Shown one piece after another: positions 1 through 6,912 of a DNA stretch of 53,353 nucleotides. The DNA lies in the IMG/VR virus record IMGVR_UViG_3300025425_000027, positions 1 to 53,353 of that record; one strand, written 5' to 3'. The number at the start of each line of letters is the position of its first letter. Position 1 is the stretch's first letter. The notes below the pieces were generated by a model. The model was given only the letters and a program-made list of their open reading frames with translations, was not told where the DNA came from and ran no database searches. Source of the stretch: a virus. Made by a program: the position numbers and the translations under genes.

Positions 1-96
1 TTTTTAGAGCGCAAGCACGTCAAGTTTATTGTGCTGTGGGGCGCTGCTGTGACGTGCGTATTGGGCGCTATCATACTCGAAAGGTTTTTTCTATGA
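1..96 (+). CDS. 3' part of small membrane protein (duplicate copy)
   Basis: This is the C-terminal part of the 41-residue protein whose complete copy lies at 53192-53317. The frame ends in TGA at 94-96 and encodes the hydrophobic segment ending in GAIILERFFL. It is incomplete only because the contig starts inside the gene. The stop overlaps the ATG of the next gene (ATGA), showing translational coupling. Confidence 0.75.
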   Translation, partial: FLERKHVKFIVLWGAAVTCVLGAIILERFFL

Positions 97-132
97 CTGA
101 CAGTGACCTGACAGCCTTTCAGGCGTCACAGC
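1..132. repeat. Left copy of terminal direct repeat
   Basis: Bases 1-132 match 53222-53353 with only two differences, both C here and T at the far end (positions 12 and 21). The repeat spans the 3' part of a small membrane-protein gene and the first codons of the next gene. The reading frame runs through the junction, which is what a circular or terminally redundant genome gives. The differences are synonymous in the membrane-protein frame. Confidence 0.95.
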
Positions 133-281
133 TCCAGTACCTGCGCTCTGAGGTAGACCGGGCGCAGGATGACAGCCTTAGAAGTGACCCGCACCCAAAC
201 GCTCAGAACAAGCTATTCTATGCGCGTGAGGAGCTTCGGACGTTCACCAGCAATCTAAGAGTAGCTGGTAAAAACATCTAA
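93..281 (+). CDS. Hypothetical 62-aa early protein
   Basis: A 62-residue, charged, probably helical and soluble protein that begins MTDSDLTAFQASQLQYLRSE. I do not recognise the family. The ATG at 93 overlaps the stop of the upstream membrane peptide by four bases, which is why I prefer it to an in-frame candidate further upstream. The first 40 bases of the gene recur at the right end of the window as part of the terminal repeat. It lies just upstream of the oxygenase gene and probably shares its transcript. No signal peptide or membrane segment is visible. Confidence 0.7.
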   Translation: MTDSDLTAFQASQLQYLRSEVDRAQDDSLRSDPHPNAQNKLFYAREELRTFTSNLRVAGKNI

Positions 282-299
282 ATATAAAAGGAAAAAACA

Positions 300-1127
300 A
301 TGATACTAGAAAATGATTACTACTGGTTTCAGTCTGCGCTTACAGATGAGCAATGCGATTACATTATTTCTATTGGTGAAAGTGAAATGAAAAATGCCAA
401 GGCTAGAGGCGATTCAATTGACGCATCAACTTTTGACGGAAAAGATAAGTGTTCGATGCTTGAATCTGGTCTGAGAGAAGATGAATTGTTAATGCAAGGC
501 GATTCCACAATTGATGTGATAAAGAACAAAGGAACAAGAGACAAATCCTTTGTTCGTGATACGCACATATCTTGGCTAAATGATAAAGAAATTTATTCAT
601 GGATTACTCCATATTTAAACGAAGCCAATCTTCGTGCTGGTTGGAATTTTGAATGGGATTGGAGCGAAAGCCTGCAATTTACAAAGTATGGAAAGAAGCA
701 GTTTTATGGTTGGCATCCAGATGCTAATGCGAAACCAAACCCACCGTTTTGGGATGAAAGAAATCCACCAGATGGTGAGCATTATGATGAGGTGGAAGAA
801 AATGGTGAAACTATTTGCATTCCCAAGGGAGGATGGGACTTAAAAGAAAACAAGAAAAAATGGTCAAGAGATGCAAATTATGCTAATAAAATTCGCAAAT
901 TATCTATGACTGTTAACCTAACAAAACCTGAAGACTATAAGGGCGGTAATTTAAAGTTTGATTTTGGGCCTCATTCTGAAAATTCTAGATTTCATACTTG
1001 CAAAGAGATCCGTCCGCGTGGGTCTATTATTGTTTTTCCATCAGACAGGTATCATCAAGTCACACCTGTAACGCATGGGACAAGATACTCACTTGTCATG
1101 TGGTGCATGGGAATGCCTTGGAGGTAG
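300..1127 (+). CDS. 2-oxoglutarate/Fe(II)-dependent oxygenase (prolyl-hydroxylase-like)
   Basis: A 275-residue protein with the double-stranded beta-helix signature of 2OG-Fe(II) oxygenases. H139-x-D141 (in YGWHPDAN) and distal H252 would bind iron; R262, ten residues later in HGTRYSLV, would bind 2-oxoglutarate. YKGGNLKFDFG (about 213-223) matches the usual Gly-rich turn before the core strands. An insertion of about 50 polar residues (145-195) separates the HxD motif from the rest. Such genes are frequent in marine phages and are usually listed as auxiliary metabolic or protein-modifying genes; the substrate is unknown. A purine-rich RBS (AAAGGAAAAAACA) precedes the ATG. The gene is more AT-rich than the early genes that follow, which hints at separate acquisition. 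Confidence 0.85.
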   Translation: MILENDYYWFQSALTDEQCDYIISIGESEMKNAKARGDSIDASTFDGKDKCSMLESGLREDELLMQGDSTIDVIKNKGTRDKSFVRDTHISWLNDKEIYSWITPYLNEANLRAGWNFEWDWSESLQFTKYGKKQFYGWHPDANAKPNPPFWDERNPPDGEHYDEVEENGETICIPKGGWDLKENKKKWSRDANYANKIRKLSMTVNLTKPEDYKGGNLKFDFGPHSENSRFHTCKEIRPRGSIIVFPSDRYHQVTPVTHGTRYSLVMWCMGMPWR

Positions 1128-1156
1128 AATTATCTAAGTTACCGAAAACTAACAAC

Positions 1157-1244
1157 AATAAAAAACTTTTCTTTTACCCCTTGCATTATTTGCAGGGGGT
1201 CTTATATTAGTTGTATAGAGAGATTTAGAAAGGACTACACCATG
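1157..1244 (+). promoter_or_regulatory. Early promoter with leader, copy A
   Basis: An 88-base block ending at the ATG of the 1242 gene and repeated at 1758-1845. It contains TTGCAT (1181-1186), a 16-base spacer and TATATT (1203-1208), a good sigma70-type pair. The shared leader reads TTGTATAGAGAGATTTAGAA, followed by the RBS AAGGACTAC. Both copies have the same length and the same distance from promoter to start codon. Confidence 0.8.
1176..1200. promoter_or_regulatory. 10-bp hairpin/inverted repeat within promoter A
   Basis: ACCCCTTGCA (1176-1185) pairs with TGCAGGGGGT (1191-1200) around the loop TTATT, with one G-T wobble. The -35 box lies in the left arm and loop. The copy-B hairpin has two outer base pairs changed on both arms, so pairing is kept. 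This may be an operator, a cruciform or a structured RNA from read-through transcription. Confidence 0.65.
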
Positions 1245-1505
1245 AGAAAACAATTGATCTGCAAATCCACACCCAAGGGTTGGAAAGTCATCATCCGCGT
1301 GACTGACGCGAAGTTCGAGGGATCGAACTGCGACACCACGATTGCCAGCTTTGCCAAGCGCCCAATGGGCCTGATCACAATGGCGGCTGCTGTGACAGCT
1401 CTCCAGAAGAGTGTCTTTCTGGATGAGATCAGCATCATTGCCAACAAGGCGCGGCTTGATGAGCTGATCAGCGTGGGCATCGTAGATCGGGAGGTCTTGG
1501 CATGA
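1242..1505 (+). CDS. Hypothetical 87-aa early protein
   Basis: An 87-residue protein beginning MRKQLICKSTPKGWKVIIRV, with an alpha/beta appearance and a C-terminal helical part (DEISIIANKARLDELISVG). I do not recognise the family. It is the first gene behind promoter A and starts after the strong RBS AGAAAGGACTAC. Its stop overlaps the next start by four bases (ATGA), so the two genes are translationally coupled. Its position right behind a strong promoter suggests an early host-takeover or regulatory role, which is an inference from context only. Confidence 0.7.
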   Translation: MRKQLICKSTPKGWKVIIRVTDAKFEGSNCDTTIASFAKRPMGLITMAAAVTALQKSVFLDEISIIANKARLDELISVGIVDREVLA

Positions 1506-1738
1506 TTTATGAATGGGAAAAAGAGATCGATATGGAAGCGATCATTGAGAAGGCAAATTTAGATTTGCCTGACCACCTCACCATTATTGGCCTTGCTGTG
1601 GTCAACACAGAACAAGTTGAGGCTTGCCTGAAAGTCAATGAAGACTGGGTTGGCAACGGAATAGCACGGATGGATGTGATGTCTGACGTAAGCGGAGACG
1701 CTAAGAGGCTGTACGAAGAATGCTTTAAAAAGCCATAA
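1502..1738 (+). CDS. Hypothetical 78-aa acidic early protein
   Basis: A 78-residue, acidic, cytosolic-looking protein beginning MIYEWEKEIDMEAIIEKANL, with no signal peptide or membrane segment. It overlaps the stop of the preceding gene by four bases and ends shortly before the second promoter copy, so promoter A drives a two-gene unit. The family is not recognised. The acidic character would fit a small inhibitor or DNA-mimic type of early protein, but nothing in the sequence proves this. Confidence 0.65.
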   Translation: MIYEWEKEIDMEAIIEKANLDLPDHLTIIGLAVVNTEQVEACLKVNEDWVGNGIARMDVMSDVSGDAKRLYEECFKKP

Positions 1739-1757
1739 GTCCTTTGGTTTAAACGAT

Positions 1758-1845
1758 AATAAAAAACTTTTCTCTTGGCCCTTGCATTATGTGCTGGGGC
1801 CACTATATTAGTTGTATAGAGAGATTTAGAAAGGACTACAAAATG
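1758..1845 (+). promoter_or_regulatory. Early promoter with leader, copy B
   Basis: Second copy of the 88-base promoter-leader block. It has TTGCAT (1782-1787), a 16-base spacer and TATATT (1804-1809), then the same leader and the RBS AGAAAGGACTAC before the ATG at 1843. Differences from copy A are concentrated in the hairpin arms and at the last bases before the ATG. Confidence 0.8.
1777..1801. promoter_or_regulatory. Hairpin/inverted repeat within promoter B
   Basis: GGCCCTTGCA (1777-1786) pairs with TGCTGGGGCC (1792-1801) around the loop TTATG, with one wobble and one T-T mismatch. The outer two pairs are G-C here where copy A has A-T and C-G, so both sides changed together. Confidence 0.65.
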
Positions 1846-2415
1846 GCATATTCACACAAACACCCCGGCGCTCAGAACTACCACTCATCAATTCAGAGCT
1901 ACAAGATGGCTAACGCCGCTGACACCAAGCGCAAAAATTGGATTGCTACTGATGACCGCGCCCAAGAGGTCATTGATTTTGTTAAATTTGAAGACCCAAA
2001 CGAGCAAGGCTTTTTGCCAGCAGTTAAAAAAGGCATCTGGCAGTTTGGTTCGCCCACCGAAAACATGCGTAACGCCGTGGTCAAGATGATTGACAAACGC
2101 GCCGCTCAGAAGGCTGAGTGGGCCGCTAGAGACGGCAAGTGCGAGTTTGTTGGCACAGTGGGCGAGCGTCAGTCTTTCGCTCTCACAGTCAAGCACGTTG
2201 TGTCTTTGGACGGTGGGGACTGGGGTACGAGCTACATCAACATCTGCCGCGATGCCGACGACAATGTTGTGATCTACAAAGGCTCGAACTTCTGGGGCAA
2301 AGACAGTGTAGTGACCTGCATGGCCAAGGTTAAAGATCACGGTGTTCGTGAAGGTGTAAAGCAAACCATCATCCAGCGCCCCACCAAAGTAATAGTAAAC
2401 GGAGAGGCTTGGTAG
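1843..2415 (+). CDS. Hypothetical 190-aa early protein
   Basis: A 190-residue protein beginning MAYSHKHPGAQNYHSSIQSY. An upstream in-frame ATG would place the start inside the promoter leader, so I use the one after the RBS AGAAAGGACTAC. The middle (about 85-110) is basic and helical. The C-terminal half is beta-rich, with a conserved-looking WGTSYINICRDADDNVVIYK segment. I recall related proteins from phages in which this part is annotated only as hypothetical. It has no membrane segment or signal peptide. It is the first gene behind promoter B, followed by two small genes sharing the transcript. Confidence 0.75.
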   Translation: MAYSHKHPGAQNYHSSIQSYKMANAADTKRKNWIATDDRAQEVIDFVKFEDPNEQGFLPAVKKGIWQFGSPTENMRNAVVKMIDKRAAQKAEWAARDGKCEFVGTVGERQSFALTVKHVVSLDGGDWGTSYINICRDADDNVVIYKGSNFWGKDSVVTCMAKVKDHGVREGVKQTIIQRPTKVIVNGEAW

Positions 2416-2450
2416 CCTCTTCTACCCCACCTCTGAGAAAGGACTACAAA

Positions 2451-2630
2451 ATGTCTAAAGTTAATGACTGGTCAATCGAATTGAAGGAAATGGGTAGCAC
2501 AGCTCCCTGCCACGTCTGCAATGGCGATGGCAAAGTTGAGGTGCAGATTGCTGCTGATGACTTCCGCGAAGACACTTGCGATATGTGCAATGGCTCTGGC
2601 GAGCTGGAGCTGGATGATGAATATGAATAA
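2451..2630 (+). CDS. Mini-protein with DnaJ-type zinc-finger motifs
   Basis: A 59-residue protein with two CxxCxGxG motifs: C20-C23 (CHVCNGDG) and C43-C46 (CDMCNGSG). This is the zinc-binding signature of the DnaJ central domain, here reduced to a single zinc site without a J domain. The start at 2451 follows the RBS GAGAAAGGACTAC, shared with the promoter-A and promoter-B leaders. The acidic C-terminus overlaps the next gene. Free-standing DnaJ-type zinc ribbons are common in phages, and in some marine podoviruses this motif is joined to DNA polymerase. The role is unknown; a co-chaperone or nucleic-acid-binding adaptor is plausible. Confidence 0.75.
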   Translation: MSKVNDWSIELKEMGSTAPCHVCNGDGKVEVQIAADDFREDTCDMCNGSGELELDDEYE

Positions 2631-3045
2631 GGGTCAGGAAAATCTCCGCATTGCGCTGCGCGATAATCTCAAAATGAAGTTCTACAAGGTGGAGGGGAAG
2701 GGCGGAACGCCCAACCTCCACTATCTTGGCAAGGGCGACTGGCCCACAGGCTGGATGGAAATCATCCACTTGGAGGAGTGGGGCAAGCGCGTCACTACTG
2801 GCCTGCGCCTAGAGCAAGCCAAGTGGATGCAGGATTACATCGACAGTGGCGGCAGTGCGTGGGTGGTGATCCGTGTGGGCCTAGCCACATGCCTGTTCTG
2901 GGGGGATGCGGTTTTTGATTTACTAGATCGGCCCAGCCCAAAGAACTTTATGGGTCTGGCTGTCTGGAGCAAAAACGGCAACCTGTTGAAAGAGGATTGG
3001 AAGCACGTTGAGAACATGATCCTCAACGCAAACTCTGGTTATTGA
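2617..3045 (+). CDS. Nuclease-fold-like protein, probably without catalytic residues
   Basis: A protein of about 142 residues whose order of motifs resembles small phage PD-(D/E)XK (VRR-NUC-like) proteins. It has a basic N-terminal helix, then GTPNLHYL, GWMEIIHLEEW, an LEQAKWMQDY helix and AWVVIRVG. In active members I expect GxPD and ExK at the second and third blocks; here they read GTPN and EII, so the metal-binding Asp and the Lys appear lost. The start is uncertain (ATG at 2614, 2617 or 2623); GGAGCTGG lies just upstream. It overlaps the zinc-finger mini-protein and converges with the minus-strand structural genes, overlapping them by seven bases. Confidence 0.6.
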   Translation: MNMNKGQENLRIALRDNLKMKFYKVEGKGGTPNLHYLGKGDWPTGWMEIIHLEEWGKRVTTGLRLEQAKWMQDYIDSGGSAWVVIRVGLATCLFWGDAVFDLLDRPSPKNFMGLAVWSKNGNLLKEDWKHVENMILNANSGY

Positions 3046-5141
3046 GCTTGGCTTAACAGAGCTGGGTTCGTGCTTTGGATTAAGCTCTGCAACGCTGGGG
3101 ACTGTGTGATGTCAACGTCCTCTATAGGCTGCTCAATTGTTGCGGCTTCAGCCGCACCGGGCATAATAGCGCCACCCAAAGCCTCAATATAGGATAGTAC
3201 GTCTTCCCTAAACTGTGAGTCTCTTGAAGAAATTTCCATCAGCCTGCCCAAATGGTATTTTACACTGTTTGGGTTTTTACCCATTTGCGGACCAGACTTT
3301 ACAAGCCACCTAACAAACTCTGGCTTTGTAACAAGACGCGCTGAAACATATGGCGCAAGAGCGGCCCCAGCCAATCCAACCGCTGCTGTAGTAGCCGCTG
3401 AACCCACATCGTACCCTTGGCCAATCATGCCCAATCCAGCCACAAGTGGGCTGAGTGTGGCGGTGAAACCAATAGTCTGACCTGTCTTGCTATTATTTGC
3501 AAATGCGTCAGTGGATTTTACATCGTTTAACATTTCAACAAGGCTATCTAAATCAGCCCTATTGTTTCCTTTTCCAAACAATGCATCCTTTGCGCTATCG
3601 GCTAGTTTCGAGTAATTCGTCAAGAACTTTGCGGTTGAGAACTCTTCAATTGCATCCTGACCAGCGGGGCTAGTCATACCAAGCCTGCTAAGAACTGACG
3701 CCTTTATGTCTCCACGCTGTGCCGCAGGGATATTTCTCAATATCTTTTTTAACTGCTCGCCGCTTTCTTTTGTACCCTGCATCATAAAATTAAAAGCCTG
3801 AACGGCAGTTCTTTTTTCTTTATGCAGTTGGTCAAAGACAGGTTGAACATCAAACCTCTGTCTATTTCTGGTGTAAATATCTGCCTTTGAAAGAGCTTTA
3901 TTAGCTTGTTCACCACCGTAATTTGTTACGGAATCTTTCATGTCATTAGTCAGAGACGTATAGACTGTGTCTAGATAACTAGCGGAATCGCCGTAACCTT
4001 GTCTTTTTAAGCCATCTATTTTTCTACGAAGATTTGTCCGAAGCTGGCGAAGAGTTTGTAAGTCTATACCACCGCCAGCTTGGGAATCTGCGATTAACCT
4101 ATCAGTCTCATCAAGAGCTGCCTGCATGGACGGGCGCAAAGATTGCTCTGCCCTAGACAGTTCATCCTTGAGCTTTGCGCGTAATTCTATGACATTATTT
4201 ACACGCCCACTAGCATCTGGGGCCAAGTCAAAAGCTGCATCGTATAGCTCACCTTGAGTGGCTTTAAATTTTGCTAAACCTTTTTCTGCGCCTGTCTGTA
4301 GTATCTGGCCAATCTCACCGCCCTCTTGGACGGGCTTGCCATATTTTGAAGCTATATCTCGAACGGCTTGCCCCGCAGATGTTCTGAATGCATCAAACTG
4401 TTCAAATATAATTGGAGATGACGTAGGGAAATCTCTCATCCGCTGTTCAAAAAACATTAAAAAAGGAGACTGGGTTGAAGTCCCTGCTGACGGAAGTTTC
4501 ATTCCCAGCTCACCAGCAACGGCTATACGCTCCCGTGCTGCGGCTTGCCTTGCTGGGCCAACGCCTGCCAACCTTCGTGTAATAGCACCGGGAGCTGCGG
4601 CTAACGCGCTACCAGCTTTTTCCACAAGTTTACCGCCGACAACTTCCAAGCCAATATTTGTGGCTGCTTTAGCCCCTTGCTCTGCAAGGCTACCGCGATC
4701 AACTGAAAAAGGATCAGGAAGAAAAAAATCAACAGCCCTATCGTACAATTGGCCTGCGCCCTCAGATGCCAGTGCAGCCGCCGCTGGAACTGTCACAAAC
4801 TCTTCTGGCGTTGCCACTTGTGGGCCTAGCTGGCCCCCAACAAGAGCTGCCGCTCCACCAACAGTACCTGCTACACCAGAAAGAATATCTCGACCAACAG
4901 ACACATAGTCGCCCATATCAAGACCCTTTGGGTTGTATAGGGTCTTTTGGCCAGTCGCTGGGTTAGTATAAATAAAATTATCTTCGCCCATTGGCGTACC
5001 CGCAGTTGAAACCGCGTCTGGGTAATATTGCTTTATCGCTTCGAGCCTACGCTCTGGGTTATCAAAATTGCCTACAATTGCACGAACTTTTTTTGGCGCA
5101 CCAGTGCTTGTATCGATAGCTGTAAATTTAGGGCCTGCCAT
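3039..5141 (-). CDS. Large internal virion (ejection) protein
   Basis: A 700-residue protein, last gene of the minus-strand structural unit. The N-terminal part (about 17-60) has a FDNPERRLEAIKQYYPDA segment of a type I recall from podoviral internal virion proteins. Glycine/alanine-rich hydrophobic stretches (about 82-128 and 560-600) alternate with long charged helices (280-420). This fits proteins stored in the capsid and ejected into the cell envelope with the DNA. It starts three bases after the preceding gene with the RBS GAGGAATAAAA. The exact role (pore, tunnel or DNA escort) cannot be read from sequence. No lytic transglycosylase motif was seen. Confidence 0.7.
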   Translation of the reverse strand: MAGPKFTAIDTSTGAPKKVRAIVGNFDNPERRLEAIKQYYPDAVSTAGTPMGEDNFIYTNPATGQKTLYNPKGLDMGDYVSVGRDILSGVAGTVGGAAALVGGQLGPQVATPEEFVTVPAAAALASEGAGQLYDRAVDFFLPDPFSVDRGSLAEQGAKAATNIGLEVVGGKLVEKAGSALAAAPGAITRRLAGVGPARQAAARERIAVAGELGMKLPSAGTSTQSPFLMFFEQRMRDFPTSSPIIFEQFDAFRTSAGQAVRDIASKYGKPVQEGGEIGQILQTGAEKGLAKFKATQGELYDAAFDLAPDASGRVNNVIELRAKLKDELSRAEQSLRPSMQAALDETDRLIADSQAGGGIDLQTLRQLRTNLRRKIDGLKRQGYGDSASYLDTVYTSLTNDMKDSVTNYGGEQANKALSKADIYTRNRQRFDVQPVFDQLHKEKRTAVQAFNFMMQGTKESGEQLKKILRNIPAAQRGDIKASVLSRLGMTSPAGQDAIEEFSTAKFLTNYSKLADSAKDALFGKGNNRADLDSLVEMLNDVKSTDAFANNSKTGQTIGFTATLSPLVAGLGMIGQGYDVGSAATTAAVGLAGAALAPYVSARLVTKPEFVRWLVKSGPQMGKNPNSVKYHLGRLMEISSRDSQFREDVLSYIEALGGAIMPGAAEAATIEQPIEDVDITQSPALQSLIQSTNPALLSQAQ

Positions 5142-5143
5142 TT

Positions 5144-6898
5144 TTATTCCTCTACAATTATGCGGCCATCAGACAACTGCTTGTACTTAACGCCACCTAT
5201 CTCATACTCATCAACAACAGTTATAGCCGCTGGGGCTTGGGTGGCCTGCCCAGAAGCGGAGCTATCTACAGGAATACCATGCTTATTTGGATCATATTTT
5301 CTATCTGATTCTGGGATTGTAGGATCGTACAAAAGTTTGCCTTGCGACAGAAGTTGATTTGTATCTGTGAAATACTGCGCCAATACCGCTAGTTTGTTTT
5401 TGGCTTGAGCCTCATTGTCAAAACTTGATGGATAATACAGTGTCATGTAATTTTCAACTTCTGCTGGTGGTACAGCCGCGCCAGATCTGGCACGAAGCAA
5501 AAGCTCAATCGATCTTTTCATGGCTTGGTATGCAGTTCTTGAGTCACCAGTTAAACTGCCCTCTGGGCCTACACCACCGCCGGGAATTACATTTGAAGCA
5601 ATGACAAGGGATTTGTTGAATACACCACCTGGAAAAATAAGATCGGAAGCTATTTTAACATCTCTCATGCCACCGCGAGCATCAACGATACCTTGTGCCG
5701 CTTCCTTTGGTATGTTTTTAGGGGCAGAACTAACAACCGTAAATTCCCTGCCAGCAATCACAATAGTTTCAGTTTTTGGTTGTTTATTTTCATCATCGGG
5801 ATCGATTTCTACCCCGATAGGCTGTTGAGATGCAATCTCCCTAATTTGATTAGCAATTTCTAGACCATATGACTGTTCAATTATTTTGTATGCATCTTTG
5901 CCGGGATAAGTGGCAGTTTTTGAAACTCCGTCTTCCACAAAAGTAATAGTTTCTGTTTTTGACATATCTGTGACATCATTAATAAATGTTCCTAAAGATC
6001 TAGAATTTACAACATTAGGATTTGCCACGAAACTATCTACAAAATCAAAAACCCTATTAGTAGCGCGTTCTGGCGCAGATCCTTGTGGTGGCGATTTTTC
6101 ATCTGGCAGAGCCGCAGTTGGAAGGTGTTTTGTTTCATCAAAATCACTTCTAAGAATGCTTGTAATTCTTTCATCAATTTGAGTCGCAGGATCGTCTGCC
6201 TCGCCACGCAAAATAACAGTCATGCGGGTTTTGTCTTCAGATGTTGATGAATCTTTTGGAAGAGCGGAGACTGGAAGGTGTTTTGTGGAGTCAAAAGAAC
6301 CGCGAGGAATACTTGTAAATCTTTCATCAATAGGTGTATTTAAATCGTCCGTACCCTCTCTAAGAATAACATCCATTCGGGTGTTGTCTACGCTAGTAGA
6401 AGTCTTCGGCACACTGGTAACCCGAACGCTCCCGTCAGTTGGCAGTTCAGAAAATTGTTTTGGTGTTAGTGGCGTCTCGGCTGGAGTAGTAAATGTGCCG
6501 TCTTCATTTTTATTGGAAACCATATAGAAGTCAGGCTTGCCGTATGTCGCTCTTGCAGCCTTTGGCGGCTTCAAACTTGGAGCCAATTGAACCGCTGTTT
6601 GCATCCGCGCCCGGTCTGTCTCACGCTTCTCTTTCTTCTTGGCGTTTAGGTAATCTAACGGAGCGCCCATTGAACCAACCGCAGCACCCAGAGCAGTCGC
6701 ACCGGGGACTGATGCGGCTTTACCCATTTCAGCAAAGAACTGGAACGCAGCTTCCCAAGGGTCAGCTTCCGCCACTTGCGGGTAAAGCTGGTTGGCAAAA
6801 TCCATAGCCTGCTGCCCAGCCTTTGCGCTGCCGCCTAGAGTGTTTAGAACGCCAAGATTAATGGAGTTTATATCTGTGCCAGAAGCGCCTAAAGCCAT
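5144..6898 (-). CDS. Internal virion protein with tandem 50-residue repeat
   Basis: A 584-residue protein between two other virion proteins. Residues 1-110 are alanine-rich and helical, with a KKKEKRETDRAR basic patch. Residues 164-213 and 214-263 form a tandem duplication that keeps the pattern TRMxVILR...DER-TSI-R--FD-TKHLP. The remaining C-terminal part is mixed alpha/beta and ends in a short strand-rich tail (VDEYEIGGVKYKQLSDGRII). By position and composition it is probably an internal or ejection protein of the virion. The RBS AGGATCAGGTT precedes the ATG. No enzymatic motif is visible. Confidence 0.65.
   Translation of the reverse strand: MALGASGTDINSINLGVLNTLGGSAKAGQQAMDFANQLYPQVAEADPWEAAFQFFAEMGKAASVPGATALGAAVGSMGAPLDYLNAKKKEKRETDRARMQTAVQLAPSLKPPKAARATYGKPDFYMVSNKNEDGTFTTPAETPLTPKQFSELPTDGSVRVTSVPKTSTSVDNTRMDVILREGTDDLNTPIDERFTSIPRGSFDSTKHLPVSALPKDSSTSEDKTRMTVILRGEADDPATQIDERITSILRSDFDETKHLPTAALPDEKSPPQGSAPERATNRVFDFVDSFVANPNVVNSRSLGTFINDVTDMSKTETITFVEDGVSKTATYPGKDAYKIIEQSYGLEIANQIREIASQQPIGVEIDPDDENKQPKTETIVIAGREFTVVSSAPKNIPKEAAQGIVDARGGMRDVKIASDLIFPGGVFNKSLVIASNVIPGGGVGPEGSLTGDSRTAYQAMKRSIELLLRARSGAAVPPAEVENYMTLYYPSSFDNEAQAKNKLAVLAQYFTDTNQLLSQGKLLYDPTIPESDRKYDPNKHGIPVDSSASGQATQAPAAITVVDEYEIGGVKYKQLSDGRIIVEE
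6110..6409 (-). repeat. Coding tandem duplication (2 x about 150 bases)
   Basis: Codes for residues 164-263 of the internal virion protein. The two 50-residue units align without gaps and have diverged at roughly half of their positions, so the duplication is old. Both units end in the motif TKHLP followed by AL two or three residues later. Confidence 0.75.
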
Positions 6899-6912
6899 AA
6901 CCTGATCCTACT

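Noticed and set aside
4258-4908. Long plus-strand frame opposite the internal virion protein gene
   Set aside because: It lacks an RBS, has the composition of an antisense shadow and opposes a well-supported gene.
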